From assembly GCF_000308415.1 (NCBI RefSeq), contig NZ_BAFS01000082.1:1-44217 (forward strand): a DNA stretch of 44,217 nt. Direction: 5' to 3'. Each line of letters starts with the position of its first letter. Positions within the stretch are counted from its first letter, which is position 1. Positions 1 through 8,161 of this stretch are shown in pieces. The translations under genes were made by a program, and so were the position numbers. The notes under the pieces are model-generated. The model worked only from the letters and a program-made list of their open reading frames with translations, had not been told where the DNA came from and did not search any database. Source of the stretch: Nocardia asiatica NBRC 100129. GTDB lineage: Bacteria > Actinomycetota > Actinomycetes > Mycobacteriales > Mycobacteriaceae.

Positions 1-18
1 GGAAATCAAACACCCTAT

Positions 19-24
19 TAGACT
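19..24 (+). promoter_or_regulatory. -10 element of a leaderless recO promoter
   Basis: TAGACT lies six bases before the recO GTG, and there is no Shine-Dalgarno between them. This geometry places the transcription start at or next to the start codon. The same arrangement recurs before dnaG and other genes in the window. Confidence 0.6.
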
Positions 25-30
25 CACCCC

Positions 31-882
31 GTGCGGTTGTATCGGGACGAGGCGGTAGTGGTTCGCCAGCACAAGCTGGGTGAGGCGGATCGCATCGTCA
101 CGTTGCTCACGCGACAGCATGGACTGGTTCGCGCGGTGGCCAAGGGGGTACGGCGCACCAAGTCGAGGTTCGGAGCGCGGTTGGAGCCGTTCTCCTACAT
201 CGACGTGCAGTTGTATCCGGGGCGCACGCTGGACACCGTCACTCAGGTGCACACGATGGAGGCGTTCGCCGCCGACATCATCGACGATTACGGGCGCTAC
301 ACCACCGCGTGCGCCGTTTTGGAGACCGCGGAACGACTGGCAGGCGAGGAGCACGCGCCCGCGCCCCGGTTGCACGCGCTCACCGCGAGCGCCCTGCGCG
401 CCATCGCGGCCAAGCAGCGGCCGCACGAACTGATCCTGGACGCGTTCCTGTTGCGCGCTATGGGTTTCGCGGGCTGGGCGCCCGCTTTGAACGAGTGCGC
501 CAAGTGCGCGACGCCGGGTCCGCATCGCGCGTTCCATGTCGCGGCCGGTGGCGCGGTGTGCGTGCACTGCCGTCCGCCGGGCGCGGCGACACCCGGTCCC
601 GGAGTGCTCGACCTGCTGGTCGCGTTGTTGCGCGGGGACTGGGAGCGCGTCGAGACGACGCCCGCCGGTGTGCGCAGGCAAGCGAGCGGGCTGGTCGCGG
701 CGCACTTGCAGTGGCATCTGGAACGTCAACTGCGCACCTTGCCGTTGATCGAGCGGTCCGGGCCACAGCCGGAAAAAGTGCTGCCGGACGGAGTCCATGT
801 TCCGGGCTCGCCGGACCGGGCGGAGGCCGAGCAGCCGCTCACTCCACGAATTGAAGTTCTACCTGGGGCAGCTCGATCATGA
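31..882 (+). CDS. recO: DNA repair protein RecO
   Basis: RecO works in the RecFOR pathway. It anneals single strands and helps load RecA onto SSB-coated gapped DNA in the cytoplasm. The 283-residue product has the N-terminal OB fold (opening MRLYRDEAVVVRQHKLGEAD) and a central helical part. Two CxxC pairs form a zinc site around residues 155-182 (CAKC, then CVHC). The C-terminal tail after about residue 250 looks low in conservation and slightly longer than in related proteins. The GTG start fits a leaderless transcript from TAGACT at 19-24. Order recO-uppS matches the mycobacterial locus. The 3' end overlaps a convergent small HTH gene by 44 bases. Confidence 0.95.
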   Translation: MRLYRDEAVVVRQHKLGEADRIVTLLTRQHGLVRAVAKGVRRTKSRFGARLEPFSYIDVQLYPGRTLDTVTQVHTMEAFAADIIDDYGRYTTACAVLETAERLAGEEHAPAPRLHALTASALRAIAAKQRPHELILDAFLLRAMGFAGWAPALNECAKCATPGPHRAFHVAAGGAVCVHCRPPGAATPGPGVLDLLVALLRGDWERVETTPAGVRRQASGLVAAHLQWHLERQLRTLPLIERSGPQPEKVLPDGVHVPGSPDRAEAEQPLTPRIEVLPGAARS

Positions 883-1219
883 CGCGCGCGCACACCGCGC
901 GATGCCAGGTGGCGGGGTATCGCGTGTCCGGTTCGTGTTTGGCGTAATCGTCGTTGGTTCGATAAGTGTGCAGGCGGGGTGAGATCTCCCCGGAGTCGAT
1001 GGCGTCGACCATTGCCTCCACCACCTGTTCGGTCTCGTCCGCGAGGGCGGCGAGTTCGCGTGCCACACTGTCGGGGATTTGGAAGGCCCCCTTCTCCCAT
1101 CGCTCGACGGTGCGTTCCGCGACCGCGAAGAAACGCGCGCACCAAGGGACCGGGAGGCCGAGTAATTCGCGAGTGGCTCGGAAACCCGCCGCGGTCCCGG
1201 TGCCTGGTAAATCGCTCAC
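839..1219 (-). CDS. Small helix-turn-helix protein (YdiL/Aca2-like)
   Basis: A 126-residue protein I recognise only by its HTH. The segment [28 protein letters not shown] reads as a lambda-repressor-like fold of the type found in YdiL/Aca2-like proteins, with a helical C-terminal part. I chose the GTG at 1219 because a strong purine run (GGGGAGGGG, minus strand, 1238-1230) sits about 10 bases upstream. An in-frame GTG at 1246 is the alternative. A TATTCT -10-like box lies at 1262-1257. The gene is convergent with recO and overlaps its last 44 bases, so transcription could interfere. Target genes are unknown. Confidence 0.7.
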   Translation of the reverse strand: MSDLPGTGTAAGFRATRELLGLPVPWCARFFAVAERTVERWEKGAFQIPDSVARELAALADETEQVVEAMVDAIDSGEISPRLHTYRTNDDYAKHEPDTRYPATWHRAVCARVMIELPQVELQFVE

Positions 1220-1340
1220 GTCCGAGAAACCCCTCCCCAGTATCACGATAGGGAAAAGAATAAGTCACCGATGCCGGTTCGAACCGCGGAATTCGCCAGG
1301 AAGCAACGCGGCGGCAGGGCAGTGGCGGCGATCAGGCAGG

Positions 1341-2159
1341 ATGGAGGCCGTGATCCTCCGCCGAGACTCCGCTACCGCGACCGAGCCGAAGCCCGCGGGC
1401 GCTGTTCGCCCGCCCGCGCCGCATCCGTCGGGAGCCCGGCCGCCGAAACTGCCGCCGGAATTGGTCCCGTCGCACGTCGCGCTCGTGATGGACGGTAACG
1501 GCCGCTGGGCACAGGAACGCGGGTTGCCCCGCACCGCCGGCCACGAGCGTGGTGAGGCGGTGCTGATGGACACCGTCGAGGGCTGCATCGAGATCGGCGT
1601 CAAGTGGCTGTCGGCCTATGCCTTCTCCACCGAGAACTGGCGGCGCAGCCCCGAGGAGGTGCGCTTCCTCATGGGCTTCAACCGTGACGTGATCCGCCGC
1701 CGCCGTGACGAGATGCACGAGATGGGCGTGCGGGTGCGCTGGGCGGGTCGCCGCCCGCGACTGTGGCGCAGCGTGATCAAGGAGCTCGAGGTCGCCGAGG
1801 AGCTCACCAAGGACAACACGGTGATGACGCTGACCATGTGCGTCAACTACGGTGGCCGCGCCGAGATCGCCGACGCCGCAAGGGAGATCGCGCGCCGGGT
1901 GGCGGCGGGCGAGATCGATCCGGAGAAGGTCACCGAGGCGACGGTGGCGAAATACCTGGACGAGCCGGATATGCCGGACGTGGACCTGTTCCTGCGTCCG
2001 TCGGGCGAGTTCCGCAGCTCCAACTTCCTCATCTGGCAGTCGGCCTACGCCGAATTCGTCTACCAGGACACGCTTTTCCCGGACTTCGATCGGCGCAACC
2101 TGTGGGAGGCATGTCTGCAGTACGCTGCGCGGGACCGCCGTTTCGGCGGGACCAAGTGA
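1341..2159 (+). CDS. uppS: Z-decaprenyl (undecaprenyl-type) diphosphate synthase
   Basis: Cis-prenyltransferase that adds isopentenyl diphosphate units to make the polyprenyl diphosphate from which the decaprenyl phosphate carrier for arabinogalactan, LAM and peptidoglycan is formed. The 272-residue product has a variable N-terminal extension of about 45 residues and then the catalytic [13 protein letters not shown] segment with its essential Asp. It also has the family blocks [32 protein letters not shown] and [17 protein letters not shown]. The last block reads RPSGE where the M. tuberculosis enzyme has RTSGE. The ATG at 1341 is the only good start between the upstream extension and the core; GTG 1350 is possible. 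The next gene overlaps its stop codon. Confidence 0.93.
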   Translation: MEAVILRRDSATATEPKPAGAVRPPAPHPSGARPPKLPPELVPSHVALVMDGNGRWAQERGLPRTAGHERGEAVLMDTVEGCIEIGVKWLSAYAFSTENWRRSPEEVRFLMGFNRDVIRRRRDEMHEMGVRVRWAGRRPRLWRSVIKELEVAEELTKDNTVMTLTMCVNYGGRAEIADAAREIARRVAAGEIDPEKVTEATVAKYLDEPDMPDVDLFLRPSGEFRSSNFLIWQSAYAEFVYQDTLFPDFDRRNLWEACLQYAARDRRFGGTK

Positions 2160-2584
2160 ACGGCGGCACGGATATGGACGCAGCGGTGACCCCGGAGCAG
2201 GAACTGCAAGCACGGGCCGGAGCCTGCCTGTCGAGCTACGGCATCGACGTGCGCGTCGACCCCGAGGGGTCGCTGGGCTTCGAGTACGAGGGCGCGCTGT
2301 CCTCGCTGCGCGCGGTGAACCTGGCGCCCGGCTTGGACGTGCTGAGCCTCACCTGCGTGCTGGCCTGGGACCGGCCGCTGAAGCCGCAACTGCACAAGCG
2401 CGTGGCCGAGCGCAACAACGCGCTGCAATTCGGCTCGCTGACCGTGATCGGCCGCGGCAACCTCGCCGACGTCATCCTGCGCTACACCTTCCCCGCCGCG
2501 GGTTTGGACGATCAGGCCCTCACCACGATGCTGCTGCTCGTGCTGTCCAACGCGAGCCGTTCCAGGAAAGGTCTGCTGCCCTGA
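2156..2584 (+). CDS. Conserved YbjN-like protein (Rv2360c-type)
   Basis: A 142-residue protein of unknown function that follows uppS, as Rv2360c does in M. tuberculosis. It looks like the YbjN / type III chaperone-like fold: an N-terminal helix ([18 protein letters not shown]), then alternating strands, then a repeated helix-strand unit with [16 protein letters not shown]. There is no signal peptide, membrane segment or catalytic motif. GTG at 2156 overlaps the uppS stop (GTGA) and has GGCGGGA in front, suggesting translational coupling. ATG 2174 would give 136 residues. A peptide-binding or chaperone role is family inference only. Confidence 0.78.
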   Translation: MNGGTDMDAAVTPEQELQARAGACLSSYGIDVRVDPEGSLGFEYEGALSSLRAVNLAPGLDVLSLTCVLAWDRPLKPQLHKRVAERNNALQFGSLTVIGRGNLADVILRYTFPAAGLDDQALTTMLLLVLSNASRSRKGLLP

Positions 2585-2600
2585 GGTCGCGGCCGCCCGA

Positions 2601-3218
2601 TCAGCTCTCGTTCGGGCCGGTGGTTTCGCCGTAGGGGAGCAGGGTGCGCACGCCGAGCGCCAGGGTTTGCGGGTCGAGGTCGCCGATGATGAGGTGCTGG
2701 AGGATGAATCCCGGCAGCAGTCCGATGATCGCTTTGCCCACGGCGTCGGCGTCGGCGTCTTCGGGTAGCCAGCCCTTGTCGCGCATGCGTTCGGCGTAGT
2801 TCACCCACAGCGCGCGCATCGCGATCATCGTCTCGCGGACCATCACCGCCGCACCGGGATGCACCAGGGCAAGCGCCCAGGCCTGTGGCGCCAGCCGCAC
2901 CGGACCATCGGGCCCGCTGCGCCGCACGACCTCCTCGGCGATCATGGCGATCAGTTCGGCGGGCGTGGGCAGCGGCTCGCGGTTCATCGCGTGGCCCATG
3001 GCTACGCGCAGCGACACCGTCGTCTCCGTGGCCAAGGCCGTGACCAACTCGTCCTTGCTCTTGAAGTAGCGGTACACCGCACCGGCCGAGAGCCCGGACT
3101 CGGTGAACACGTCCTGCATCGAGGTCTCGTGGAAGCCCTTGCGCGTGAAGCAGCGCCGCGCGGCGTCGAGGATCTGCTGCCTGCGGCGTTCGAGGTGCTC
3201 TTCGGTGACTCGGGGCAT
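2601..3218 (-). CDS. TetR-family transcriptional repressor
   Basis: A 205-residue regulator. Residues 10-55 are the TetR HTH (RRQQILDAARRCFTRKGFHETSMQDVFTESGLSAGAVYRYFKSKDEL). The rest is an all-helical ligand-binding and dimerisation domain ending GETTGPNES. The ATG at 3218 starts right before the HTH-leading helix; longer in-frame extensions run into the operator region and were rejected. It is divergent from a membrane protein gene. The interval holds two related palindromes (3232-3245 and 3292-3305), so it probably represses itself and the neighbour. The ligand is unknown. Confidence 0.92.
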   Translation of the reverse strand: MPRVTEEHLERRRQQILDAARRCFTRKGFHETSMQDVFTESGLSAGAVYRYFKSKDELVTALATETTVSLRVAMGHAMNREPLPTPAELIAMIAEEVVRRSGPDGPVRLAPQAWALALVHPGAAVMVRETMIAMRALWVNYAERMRDKGWLPEDADADAVGKAIIGLLPGFILQHLIIGDLDPQTLALGVRTLLPYGETTGPNES

Positions 3219-3231
3219 GATCCAAAAATAA

Positions 3232-3245
3232 AACGAATATTCGTT
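3232..3245. promoter_or_regulatory. TetR-type operator, copy 1
   Basis: AACGAATATTCGTT is a perfect 14-bp palindrome, 14 bases from the repressor start codon. A TTGACA -35-like box for the rightward gene begins two bases after it (3247-3252). Confidence 0.7.
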
Positions 3246-3291
3246 CTTGACAACTGCCGGGACCCGTGCGACGGTAGGCGCAACTAAAAAG

Positions 3292-3305
3292 AACGAGCAT
3301 TCGAT
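3292..3305. promoter_or_regulatory. TetR-type operator, copy 2 (imperfect)
   Basis: AACGAGCATTCGAT repeats the spacing and half-site of the perfect site at 3232, with three changes. It lies 15 bases before the membrane-protein start. Two sites 60 bp apart suggest control of both divergent promoters. Confidence 0.55.
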
Positions 3306-3320
3306 TTTTAGGAGTAGGCC

Positions 3321-4292
3321 ATGAACACCACGCAGCGGGCGTTCGCTCTCGGTCTCGGCGCCGCCCTGCTCCAGGCGCTGATGCTGATCGCATTCGCCTG
3401 GCCGGCCGCCAATATCGGCCCCCGTGACCTGCCGCTGGCCGTCACCGGTCCGCAAGCCGCGATGGTCAGCGGCAAGCTCGCCGAGCACAGTCCGGGCGCG
3501 TTCGAGATCAGCACGCCCGCGGACGAGGCCGCAGCCCGTGCCGCGATCGAGAACCGGGAGGTCTACGGGGCCGTCGTCACCGGCGACGGGCCGCCGCGCG
3601 TGCTGGTCGCCTCCGGCGCGAGTCCCGCGGTCGCGCAGCAGCTCACCCAGATCGGGCAGCAGCTCTCCGGCGCGCCCGCCGCCCGGGTCGAGGACGTGGT
3701 CGCGGCCGACTCGGACGATCCGCGCGGGACCGCGTTCGGCGCGATGGTGCTGCCGTTGGTCATGTCCGGCATCGCGGCGGGCGTGCTGCTGGCTCTGTTG
3801 ATTCCCGCGTTCGGCGGACGGGTGATCGGCCTGGTCACCTTCGGCGTCGCGGGCGGGCTGCTGAGCATGGCGATCATTCAGGGCTGGCTGTCGGTGGTGC
3901 CCGGGTCGTACCTGGTGCTCGCTTCGGTGGCCGGGCTGGTGTCGTTCGCGGTCGCGGGGGCGGTGGTGGGCCTCGCCGCCGTGATCGGTACGGCGGGGGT
4001 CGGCCTCGCCGCGCTGACCATGCTGCTGATCGGCAACCCGTTCTCGGCGGCCACGTCGGCGCCGGAGCTGTTGCCGCAGCCGTGGGGCGTCGTCGGACAG
4101 TTGCTGCCGCCCGGAGCCGCCGCGTCACTGCTGCGCTCGGTGGCGTTCTTCGACGGTGCCGCCGCGACCGGCCCCCTGGTGGTGCTGCTGGTGTGGGGCG
4201 CGTTGGCGCTCACGCTGCTGGCCGTCGGCACGCTGCGCGGTCGACCGGCCGACGCTCCGGCTGCGGCGCGGAACGCGATGCCCGTCAGCTGA
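3321..4292 (+). CDS. Multi-pass membrane protein, ABC-2/YhgE-like
   Basis: A 323-residue membrane protein. After an N-terminal anchor (residues 7-32) comes a roughly 110-residue extracytoplasmic segment. Then come about five closely packed helices starting at MVLPLVMSGIAAGVLLALLIPAF and ending VVLLVWGALALTLLAVGTL. This N-anchor / external loop / C-terminal helix bundle resembles YhgE/Pip and ABC-2 permease-like proteins that work in efflux. No ATPase is adjacent, so transport is inferred. The ATG has a clear TAGGAG 6 bases upstream. It is divergent from the TetR repressor with two operator-like palindromes, so induction by a toxic ligand is plausible. Confidence 0.8.
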   Translation: MNTTQRAFALGLGAALLQALMLIAFAWPAANIGPRDLPLAVTGPQAAMVSGKLAEHSPGAFEISTPADEAAARAAIENREVYGAVVTGDGPPRVLVASGASPAVAQQLTQIGQQLSGAPAARVEDVVAADSDDPRGTAFGAMVLPLVMSGIAAGVLLALLIPAFGGRVIGLVTFGVAGGLLSMAIIQGWLSVVPGSYLVLASVAGLVSFAVAGAVVGLAAVIGTAGVGLAALTMLLIGNPFSAATSAPELLPQPWGVVGQLLPPGAAASLLRSVAFFDGAAATGPLVVLLVWGALALTLLAVGTLRGRPADAPAAARNAMPVS

Positions 4293-4376
4293 ATCGGTCA
4301 CGCGGGCGTTCTCGGACGAGAGCGGTCCGCTGCCGGTGAAGGACGGTGCGGTTACCCGAGCCCTGTCCCTGAGCGA

Positions 4377-4400
4377 CCCGGCCACCGAACGGTGGCCGGG
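4377..4400 (+). terminator. Hairpin downstream of the membrane-protein gene
   Basis: A perfect 10-bp stem (CCCGGCCACC / GGTGGCCGGG) with a GAAC loop, followed by CCGCTTT. It is the only structure I see in the 322-base gap 4293-4614. Readings of that gap as coding look like shadows. Confidence 0.6.
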
Positions 4401-4614
4401 CCGCTTTCGCGCGTGCCGGGTGACGCCGACGCCGATGTGGCAGCCTCGTTCGGACGGCGGGCGGCAGCAGACAGGTTCGCGCGGCGCGCTCCGCGTCATC
4501 GAGCCGTGCGGGCAGCCAGCGCCTACCCGGTAGTTCGGCGCGGCCGTGCTTCACGATGCCCGGCAAGACACGCCGGTGCGGCCGCCTCGGCCGGGTGCGC
4601 CGGAAGACGGGCGA

Positions 4615-5049
4615 TCACCTGTTGCGCCGGCGCGCCGTCTCGCAGGACGTGCAGGTGCCGAACACCTCCAAGGTGTGGCTGATCTCGGTGAAGCCGTGCT
4701 CGTGCGCGATGGCCTCGGCCCACGCCTCCACGGTCGGGCCTTCCACCTCCACGGTGCGGCCGCAATGCCTGCACACCAGGTGGTGATGGTGGCCGGTGGA
4801 GCACTGCCGGTAGACCGACTCGCCGGAGTCGGTGCGCAGCACGTCCACCATGCCCGCGTCGGCCAGCGACTGCAGCGTCCGGTAGACCGTGGTCAGGCCG
4901 ATGCCCTCGCCACGTTTGCGCAGCTCGTCGTGTAGGTCCTGGGCGGAGCGGAACTCATCGATGTCACCGAGCAGCGCGGCGATGGCGCTGCGCTGCCTGG
5001 TGCTGCGGATACCGACCGGTTTCTGCGGAGCGGCCGTGTTGTCTGGCAC
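4615..5049 (-). CDS. zur: Zinc uptake regulator Zur (FurB)
   Basis: Fur-superfamily repressor of zinc uptake and zinc-free ribosomal protein genes. The 144-residue product has the N-terminal winged helix (RSTRQRSAIAALLGDIDEFRSAQDLHDELRKRGEGIGLTTVYRTLQSLADAGMV). It also has the metal-site region HHHHLVCRHCGRTVEV and a C-terminal second CxxC (CTSC), which form the structural zinc site. The start is GTG at 5049, three bases after the smtB stop, with GAAGGG in front inside smtB. The pair therefore forms an operon smtB-zur, the same order as Rv2358-Rv2359 in M. tuberculosis. Zur rather than iron-responsive Fur follows from this pairing. Confidence 0.92.
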   Translation of the reverse strand: MPDNTAAPQKPVGIRSTRQRSAIAALLGDIDEFRSAQDLHDELRKRGEGIGLTTVYRTLQSLADAGMVDVLRTDSGESVYRQCSTGHHHHLVCRHCGRTVEVEGPTVEAWAEAIAHEHGFTEISHTLEVFGTCTSCETARRRNR

Positions 5050-5052
5050 GAA

Positions 5053-5403
5053 TCACCCTTCCTCGGCGTGCGCGACGGCGTCGACGACGATGTGCGCCAG
5101 ATGGTCGTCGACGAGTTCGTAGAGCACCTCGCGACCCGAACGCTCACCGTGCACGACACCGGCGGCCTTGAGGATGCGAAGATGTTGACTGACAAGTGGT
5201 TGCGTGACGCCGAGCGCGTCGACCAATTCGTGGACGCAGCGCGGCGACTCGCGCAACTGCAGCACGATAGCAATCCGTACCGGCGCTGCCAGCGCCCGTA
5301 ACAGCTCGCCCGCGTCCTCCAGCACGGTGCGTGCGGGGACCGGCGCCGGGCCGGGCGACCGATACGGGTTGTGCGGCGGTGCCGCGGCGGTCTCGGCGGT
5401 CAT
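5053..5403 (-). CDS. smtB: ArsR/SmtB-family zinc-sensing repressor
   Basis: A 116-residue winged-helix metal sensor. The HTH is HELVDALGVTQPLVSQHLRILKAAGVV, followed by the wing GERSGREVLYEL. The last helix, DDHLAHIVVDAVAHAEEG, supplies Asp/His/His/Glu ligands spaced as in the alpha-5 zinc site of SmtB-type sensors. The ATG has a strong AAGGAG 8 bases upstream. It is first in the operon with zur, and in mycobacteria SmtB represses this operon until zinc is in excess. Two imperfect palindromes upstream (5420-5434, 5443-5458) are candidate operators. Confidence 0.9.
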   Translation of the reverse strand: MTAETAAAPPHNPYRSPGPAPVPARTVLEDAGELLRALAAPVRIAIVLQLRESPRCVHELVDALGVTQPLVSQHLRILKAAGVVHGERSGREVLYELVDDHLAHIVVDAVAHAEEG

Positions 5404-5419
5404 GTCACCAACTCCTTAA

Positions 5420-5434
5420 TGGAAAGCATTACCA
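5420..5434. promoter_or_regulatory. Candidate SmtB/Zur operator
   Basis: TGGAAAGCATTACCA is an imperfect 7-1-7 inverted repeat in an AT-richer stretch 17 bases upstream of smtB. Position and shape suit a metal-sensor operator; which protein binds is not shown. Confidence 0.45.
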
Positions 5435-5442
5435 GTTTGCGT

Positions 5443-5458
5443 ATGCACAGGTGCGCAT
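5443..5458. promoter_or_regulatory. Second imperfect palindrome upstream of smtB
   Basis: ATGCACAGGTGCGCAT is an inverted repeat with one mismatched pair, 8 bp beyond the first site. It may be a second operator or part of the smtB promoter. Confidence 0.3.
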
Positions 5459-5597
5459 GTCAAACGGGCGCGCCGAACCGTGCGGTTGAAACCGGCGCCG
5501 GGCCTGCCGATAGGCTGGGCACAAATCGCAGCGTCGACGCCGAACTATCGTGTCGAGGCAACAAGAATCCGACTCGCAGTGGATGGAGAATTCTCGC

Positions 5598-6989
5598 GTG
5601 GCACCCAAGTCGAAGGTGGACACCGTTGCCAACCTCGCCAAGCGCCGGGGTCTGGTGTACCCGTGCGGTGAGATCTACGGAGGCACCAAGTCGGCATGGG
5701 ATTACGGTCCGCTGGGTGTCGAGCTCAAGGAGAACATCAAGAAGCAGTGGTGGCGCGCCATGGTCACCAGCCGCGAGGACGTCGTCGGTCTCGACTCGTC
5801 GGTGATCCTGCCCCGCCAGGTGTGGGTGGCGTCGGGCCACGTCGGCGTGTTCAACGACCCGCTGGTCGAGTGCCTGAACTGCCACCACCGCTTCCGGCAG
5901 GACCACCTGCAGGAGGCGTACGCGCTGAAGAACAAGATCGATGACCCGGACACGGTCTCGATGGACCTCATCGCGTGCCCCAACTGCGGCACCGTCGGCC
6001 GCTGGACCGAGCCGCGCGACTTCAACATGATGCTCAAGACCTACCTCGGCCCGATCGAGTCCGAGGAGGGCCTGCACTACCTGCGCCCGGAGACCGCCCA
6101 GGGCATCTTCGTGAACTTCGCCAACGTGATGACGACCGCGCGCAAGAAGCCGCCGTTCGGCATCGCGCAGATCGGCAAGAGCTTCCGCAACGAGATCACC
6201 CCCGGCAATTTCATCTTCCGCACCCGCGAATTCGAGCAGATGGAGATGGAGTACTTCGTCAAGCCGGGCGAGGACGTGGAGTGGCACAAGTACTGGATCG
6301 AGACGCGGTTCTCCTGGTACACCGATCTCGGCATCGCCGCGGAGAACCTGCGGCTGTTCGAGCACCCGAAGGACAAGCTCTCGCACTACTCGGCGGGCAC
6401 CACCGACATCGAGTACCGCTTCGGCTTCCAGGGCAACGAGTGGGGTGAGCTGGAGGGCGTCGCCAACCGCACCGACTTCGACCTGAAGACGCACTCCGAG
6501 CACTCCGGCACCGAGCTGAGCTTCTTCGACCAGACCACCAACGAGCGCTACATTCCGTACGTCATCGAGCCCGCGGCGGGCCTCACCCGCTCGCTGATGG
6601 CCTTCCTGGTCGACGCCTACGCCGAGGACGAGGCGCCCAACGCCAAGGGCGGCGTGGACACCCGCACGGTGCTGCGCCTGGATCGCCGCCTCGCGCCGGT
6701 GAAGGCGGCGGTGCTTCCGCTCTCGCGCAACGCCGATCTCACCCCGAAGGCCAAGGACCTGGCCGCGCAGCTGCGCAAGAACTGGAATGTCGAGTTCGAC
6801 GACGCGGGCGCCATCGGCCGCCGCTACCGCCGCCAGGACGAGATCGGCACGCCATTCTGCATCACCGTCGACTTCGAGACGCTCGAGGACCAGGCGGTGA
6901 CCATCCGCGAGCGCGACACGATGACCCAGGAGCGCATCGCGCTGGACAAGGTGGAGGGCTACCTCGCCCAGCATCTGATCGGCGCCTGA
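5598..6989 (+). CDS. glyS: Glycine-tRNA ligase (class II, alpha2 type)
   Basis: Charges tRNA-Gly with glycine in the cytoplasm. The 463-residue product has [25 protein letters not shown] near the N-terminus, a CLNC...CPNC insertion (residues about 94-133), and the class II motif 2 region with [17 protein letters not shown] and SFRNEITP. Motif 3 ([12 protein letters not shown]) and an anticodon-binding C-terminal domain follow. The GTG at 5598 was chosen because GGAGAA lies 7 bases upstream and the product then begins [10 protein letters not shown], as in relatives. ATG 5584 would overlap that ribosome site. It is divergent from smtB-zur, as in M. tuberculosis. Confidence 0.96.
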   Translation: MAPKSKVDTVANLAKRRGLVYPCGEIYGGTKSAWDYGPLGVELKENIKKQWWRAMVTSREDVVGLDSSVILPRQVWVASGHVGVFNDPLVECLNCHHRFRQDHLQEAYALKNKIDDPDTVSMDLIACPNCGTVGRWTEPRDFNMMLKTYLGPIESEEGLHYLRPETAQGIFVNFANVMTTARKKPPFGIAQIGKSFRNEITPGNFIFRTREFEQMEMEYFVKPGEDVEWHKYWIETRFSWYTDLGIAAENLRLFEHPKDKLSHYSAGTTDIEYRFGFQGNEWGELEGVANRTDFDLKTHSEHSGTELSFFDQTTNERYIPYVIEPAAGLTRSLMAFLVDAYAEDEAPNAKGGVDTRTVLRLDRRLAPVKAAVLPLSRNADLTPKAKDLAAQLRKNWNVEFDDAGAIGRRYRRQDEIGTPFCITVDFETLEDQAVTIRERDTMTQERIALDKVEGYLAQHLIGA

Positions 6990-6999
6990 ACCCGCCGCG

Positions 7000-7032
7000 G
7001 CGTCCCCGGGGTCGTGACCGGCCCCGGGACGC
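7000..7032. terminator. Bidirectional terminator between glyS and the DUF1707 gene
   Basis: GCGTCCC(C)GGGG pairs with CCCCGGGACGC, with a one-base bulge and a short loop. It sits between convergent genes. Confidence 0.65.
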
Positions 7033-7038
7033 TGTCGT

Positions 7039-7428
7039 TCAGCAGTTCTTCTTACGCGTGATCATGCCGATCGTGGTCGGAATGAGCAGCGCGAACCCCC
7101 ACGGCGCGGCGACCCAGAACGGCCAGAAGTAGCCCGCGCCGGTGGCCAGGTAGATCGCCACGCACAACACGTTGACGAACACCCACGGAATCCACATGAT
7201 CGTGATCCACTGCGGAATGCCGGCACCGCGCGCCTGCTGCGATTGCCGGTGCGCGGGAAGGTCGGACAGCAGCGGCGTCAGCTCGCCGTAGGTCTTGGCG
7301 GCGTACACCTGTTGCAGCCGTTCGTCGAATTCGGGCAGCGTCAGCCTGCCTTCGTTCATCGCCAGCCGCAGCCGGTCGATGATCTTCTCGCGATCGGCGT
7401 CGGACGCCCGCACGTGATCCTGACTCAC
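7039..7428 (-). CDS. DUF1707 (SHOCT-like) membrane protein
   Basis: A 129-residue protein with an N-terminal DUF1707 domain (VRASDADREKIIDRLRLAMNEGRLTLPEFDERLQQVYAAKTYGELTPLLSDLP) and two membrane helices (WITIMWIPWVFVNVLCVAIYL and YFWPFWVAAPWGFALLIPTTIGMI). The tail ends in basic RKKNC. DUF1707 is common at the N-terminus of actinobacterial membrane proteins and has no settled function. GTG at 7428 is chosen because TACGCT lies exactly six bases upstream (7440-7435), a leaderless arrangement. An extended TTG start at 7482 would run up to the tenA stop. Confidence 0.8.
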   Translation of the reverse strand: MSQDHVRASDADREKIIDRLRLAMNEGRLTLPEFDERLQQVYAAKTYGELTPLLSDLPAHRQSQQARGAGIPQWITIMWIPWVFVNVLCVAIYLATGAGYFWPFWVAAPWGFALLIPTTIGMITRKKNC

Positions 7429-7485
7429 GATGTCAGCGTAGGTCACCGGCCCTGTGGTGTGGGATGACCATCTGTGCAACAAGAT

Positions 7486-8091
7486 TCACGGAACATCCCA
7501 GAACGCCAGCTCGTGCCGCAGTCCTTCGCGGAACAGTTCCTCCGCGCGTGCCGGATCGGCGCCGGACTCGTCGAGCATCTGTGCGCAGCGGCGGGTGAGG
7601 GCGGCGAATCCCGGATCGGCGTAGGTGTCGACCCAGCGGCGGTAGCGCGGTTCGGCGGGCGGGCGCCGGGCCAGCCGCGCGCCCAGTGTCGAGTAACCCC
7701 ACATGCACGGGTAGAGGGCGGCGAGCCCTTCGCCATAGGACGCGGCCGAGTCCAAGAGAAACGCCGTGTACGCCGCGCACGGTGCGCCTTTCGCGGCGCC
7801 GTCGAGGTCGGCGCCGAACTCGGCGGCCAGCGAGCGGTGCAGCGACAGTTCCTCGTGGTAGGTGGTGTGCGCGAGGTCGACCAGGTCGCCGAGGTGGGCG
7901 GCCGGAGCCTGCCACGCGAGGCGGGCGAATACGCGGACGTAGTCGAGCAGGAACAGATAGTCCTGCTCCAACCAGGACCGGAACACCGGTTCGGGCAGTG
8001 TGCCCTGGGCGATACCGACCACGGTGGGATGGGCCAGCTGTTCCTCCACCGAAGGAAGACCGATCTGCTCCAGATGCGCCGCGAGACTCAT
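7486..8091 (-). CDS. tenA: TenA-like thiaminase II / aminopyrimidine salvage enzyme
   Basis: Heme-oxygenase-fold enzyme that hydrolyses aminopyrimidines from degraded thiamine so that HMP can be reused. The 201-residue all-helical product keeps the active-site set as I read it: the Asp in LEQDYLFLLDY, the Tyr/His region TTYHEELSLH, the nucleophilic Cys in LYPCMWGYSTLG, and a late Glu in HELAFWD. The ATG at 8091 is six bases after AAGACT (8103-8098), pointing to a leaderless transcript. Longer starts would cross into the divergent neighbour. No thi gene is adjacent. The substrate is inferred from family. Confidence 0.87.
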   Translation of the reverse strand: MSLAAHLEQIGLPSVEEQLAHPTVVGIAQGTLPEPVFRSWLEQDYLFLLDYVRVFARLAWQAPAAHLGDLVDLAHTTYHEELSLHRSLAAEFGADLDGAAKGAPCAAYTAFLLDSAASYGEGLAALYPCMWGYSTLGARLARRPPAEPRYRRWVDTYADPGFAALTRRCAQMLDESGADPARAEELFREGLRHELAFWDVP

Positions 8092-8097
8092 ACCGGC

Positions 8098-8155
8098 AGT
8101 CTTCCGCATTCGCCCGCCCGGTCGGTTTGCACCCGTGCCGGTGGTGCCGCACTCT
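8098..8155. promoter_or_regulatory. Divergent leaderless promoters of tenA and the PapA5-like gene
   Basis: AAGACT (minus strand, 8103-8098) lies six bases from the tenA ATG. CACTCT (plus, 8150-8155) lies six bases from the acyltransferase ATG. Neither gene has a Shine-Dalgarno. The second hexamer is the weaker match. Confidence 0.4.
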
Positions 8156-8161
8156 TGCGGC

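Noticed and set aside
1981..2040. Loss of function of UppS because RTSGE reads RPSGE
   Set aside because: The surrounding catalytic blocks are intact and Pro at this site seems tolerated in related actinobacteria, so I treat it as lineage variation.
4293..4614. Small genes in the gap between the membrane protein and zur
   Set aside because: The frames there are short, lack ribosome sites and cross the terminator hairpin.
5460..6974. 504-codon minus-strand frame over glyS
   Set aside because: glyS on the plus strand has all class II synthetase motifs. The antisense frame has shadow composition only.
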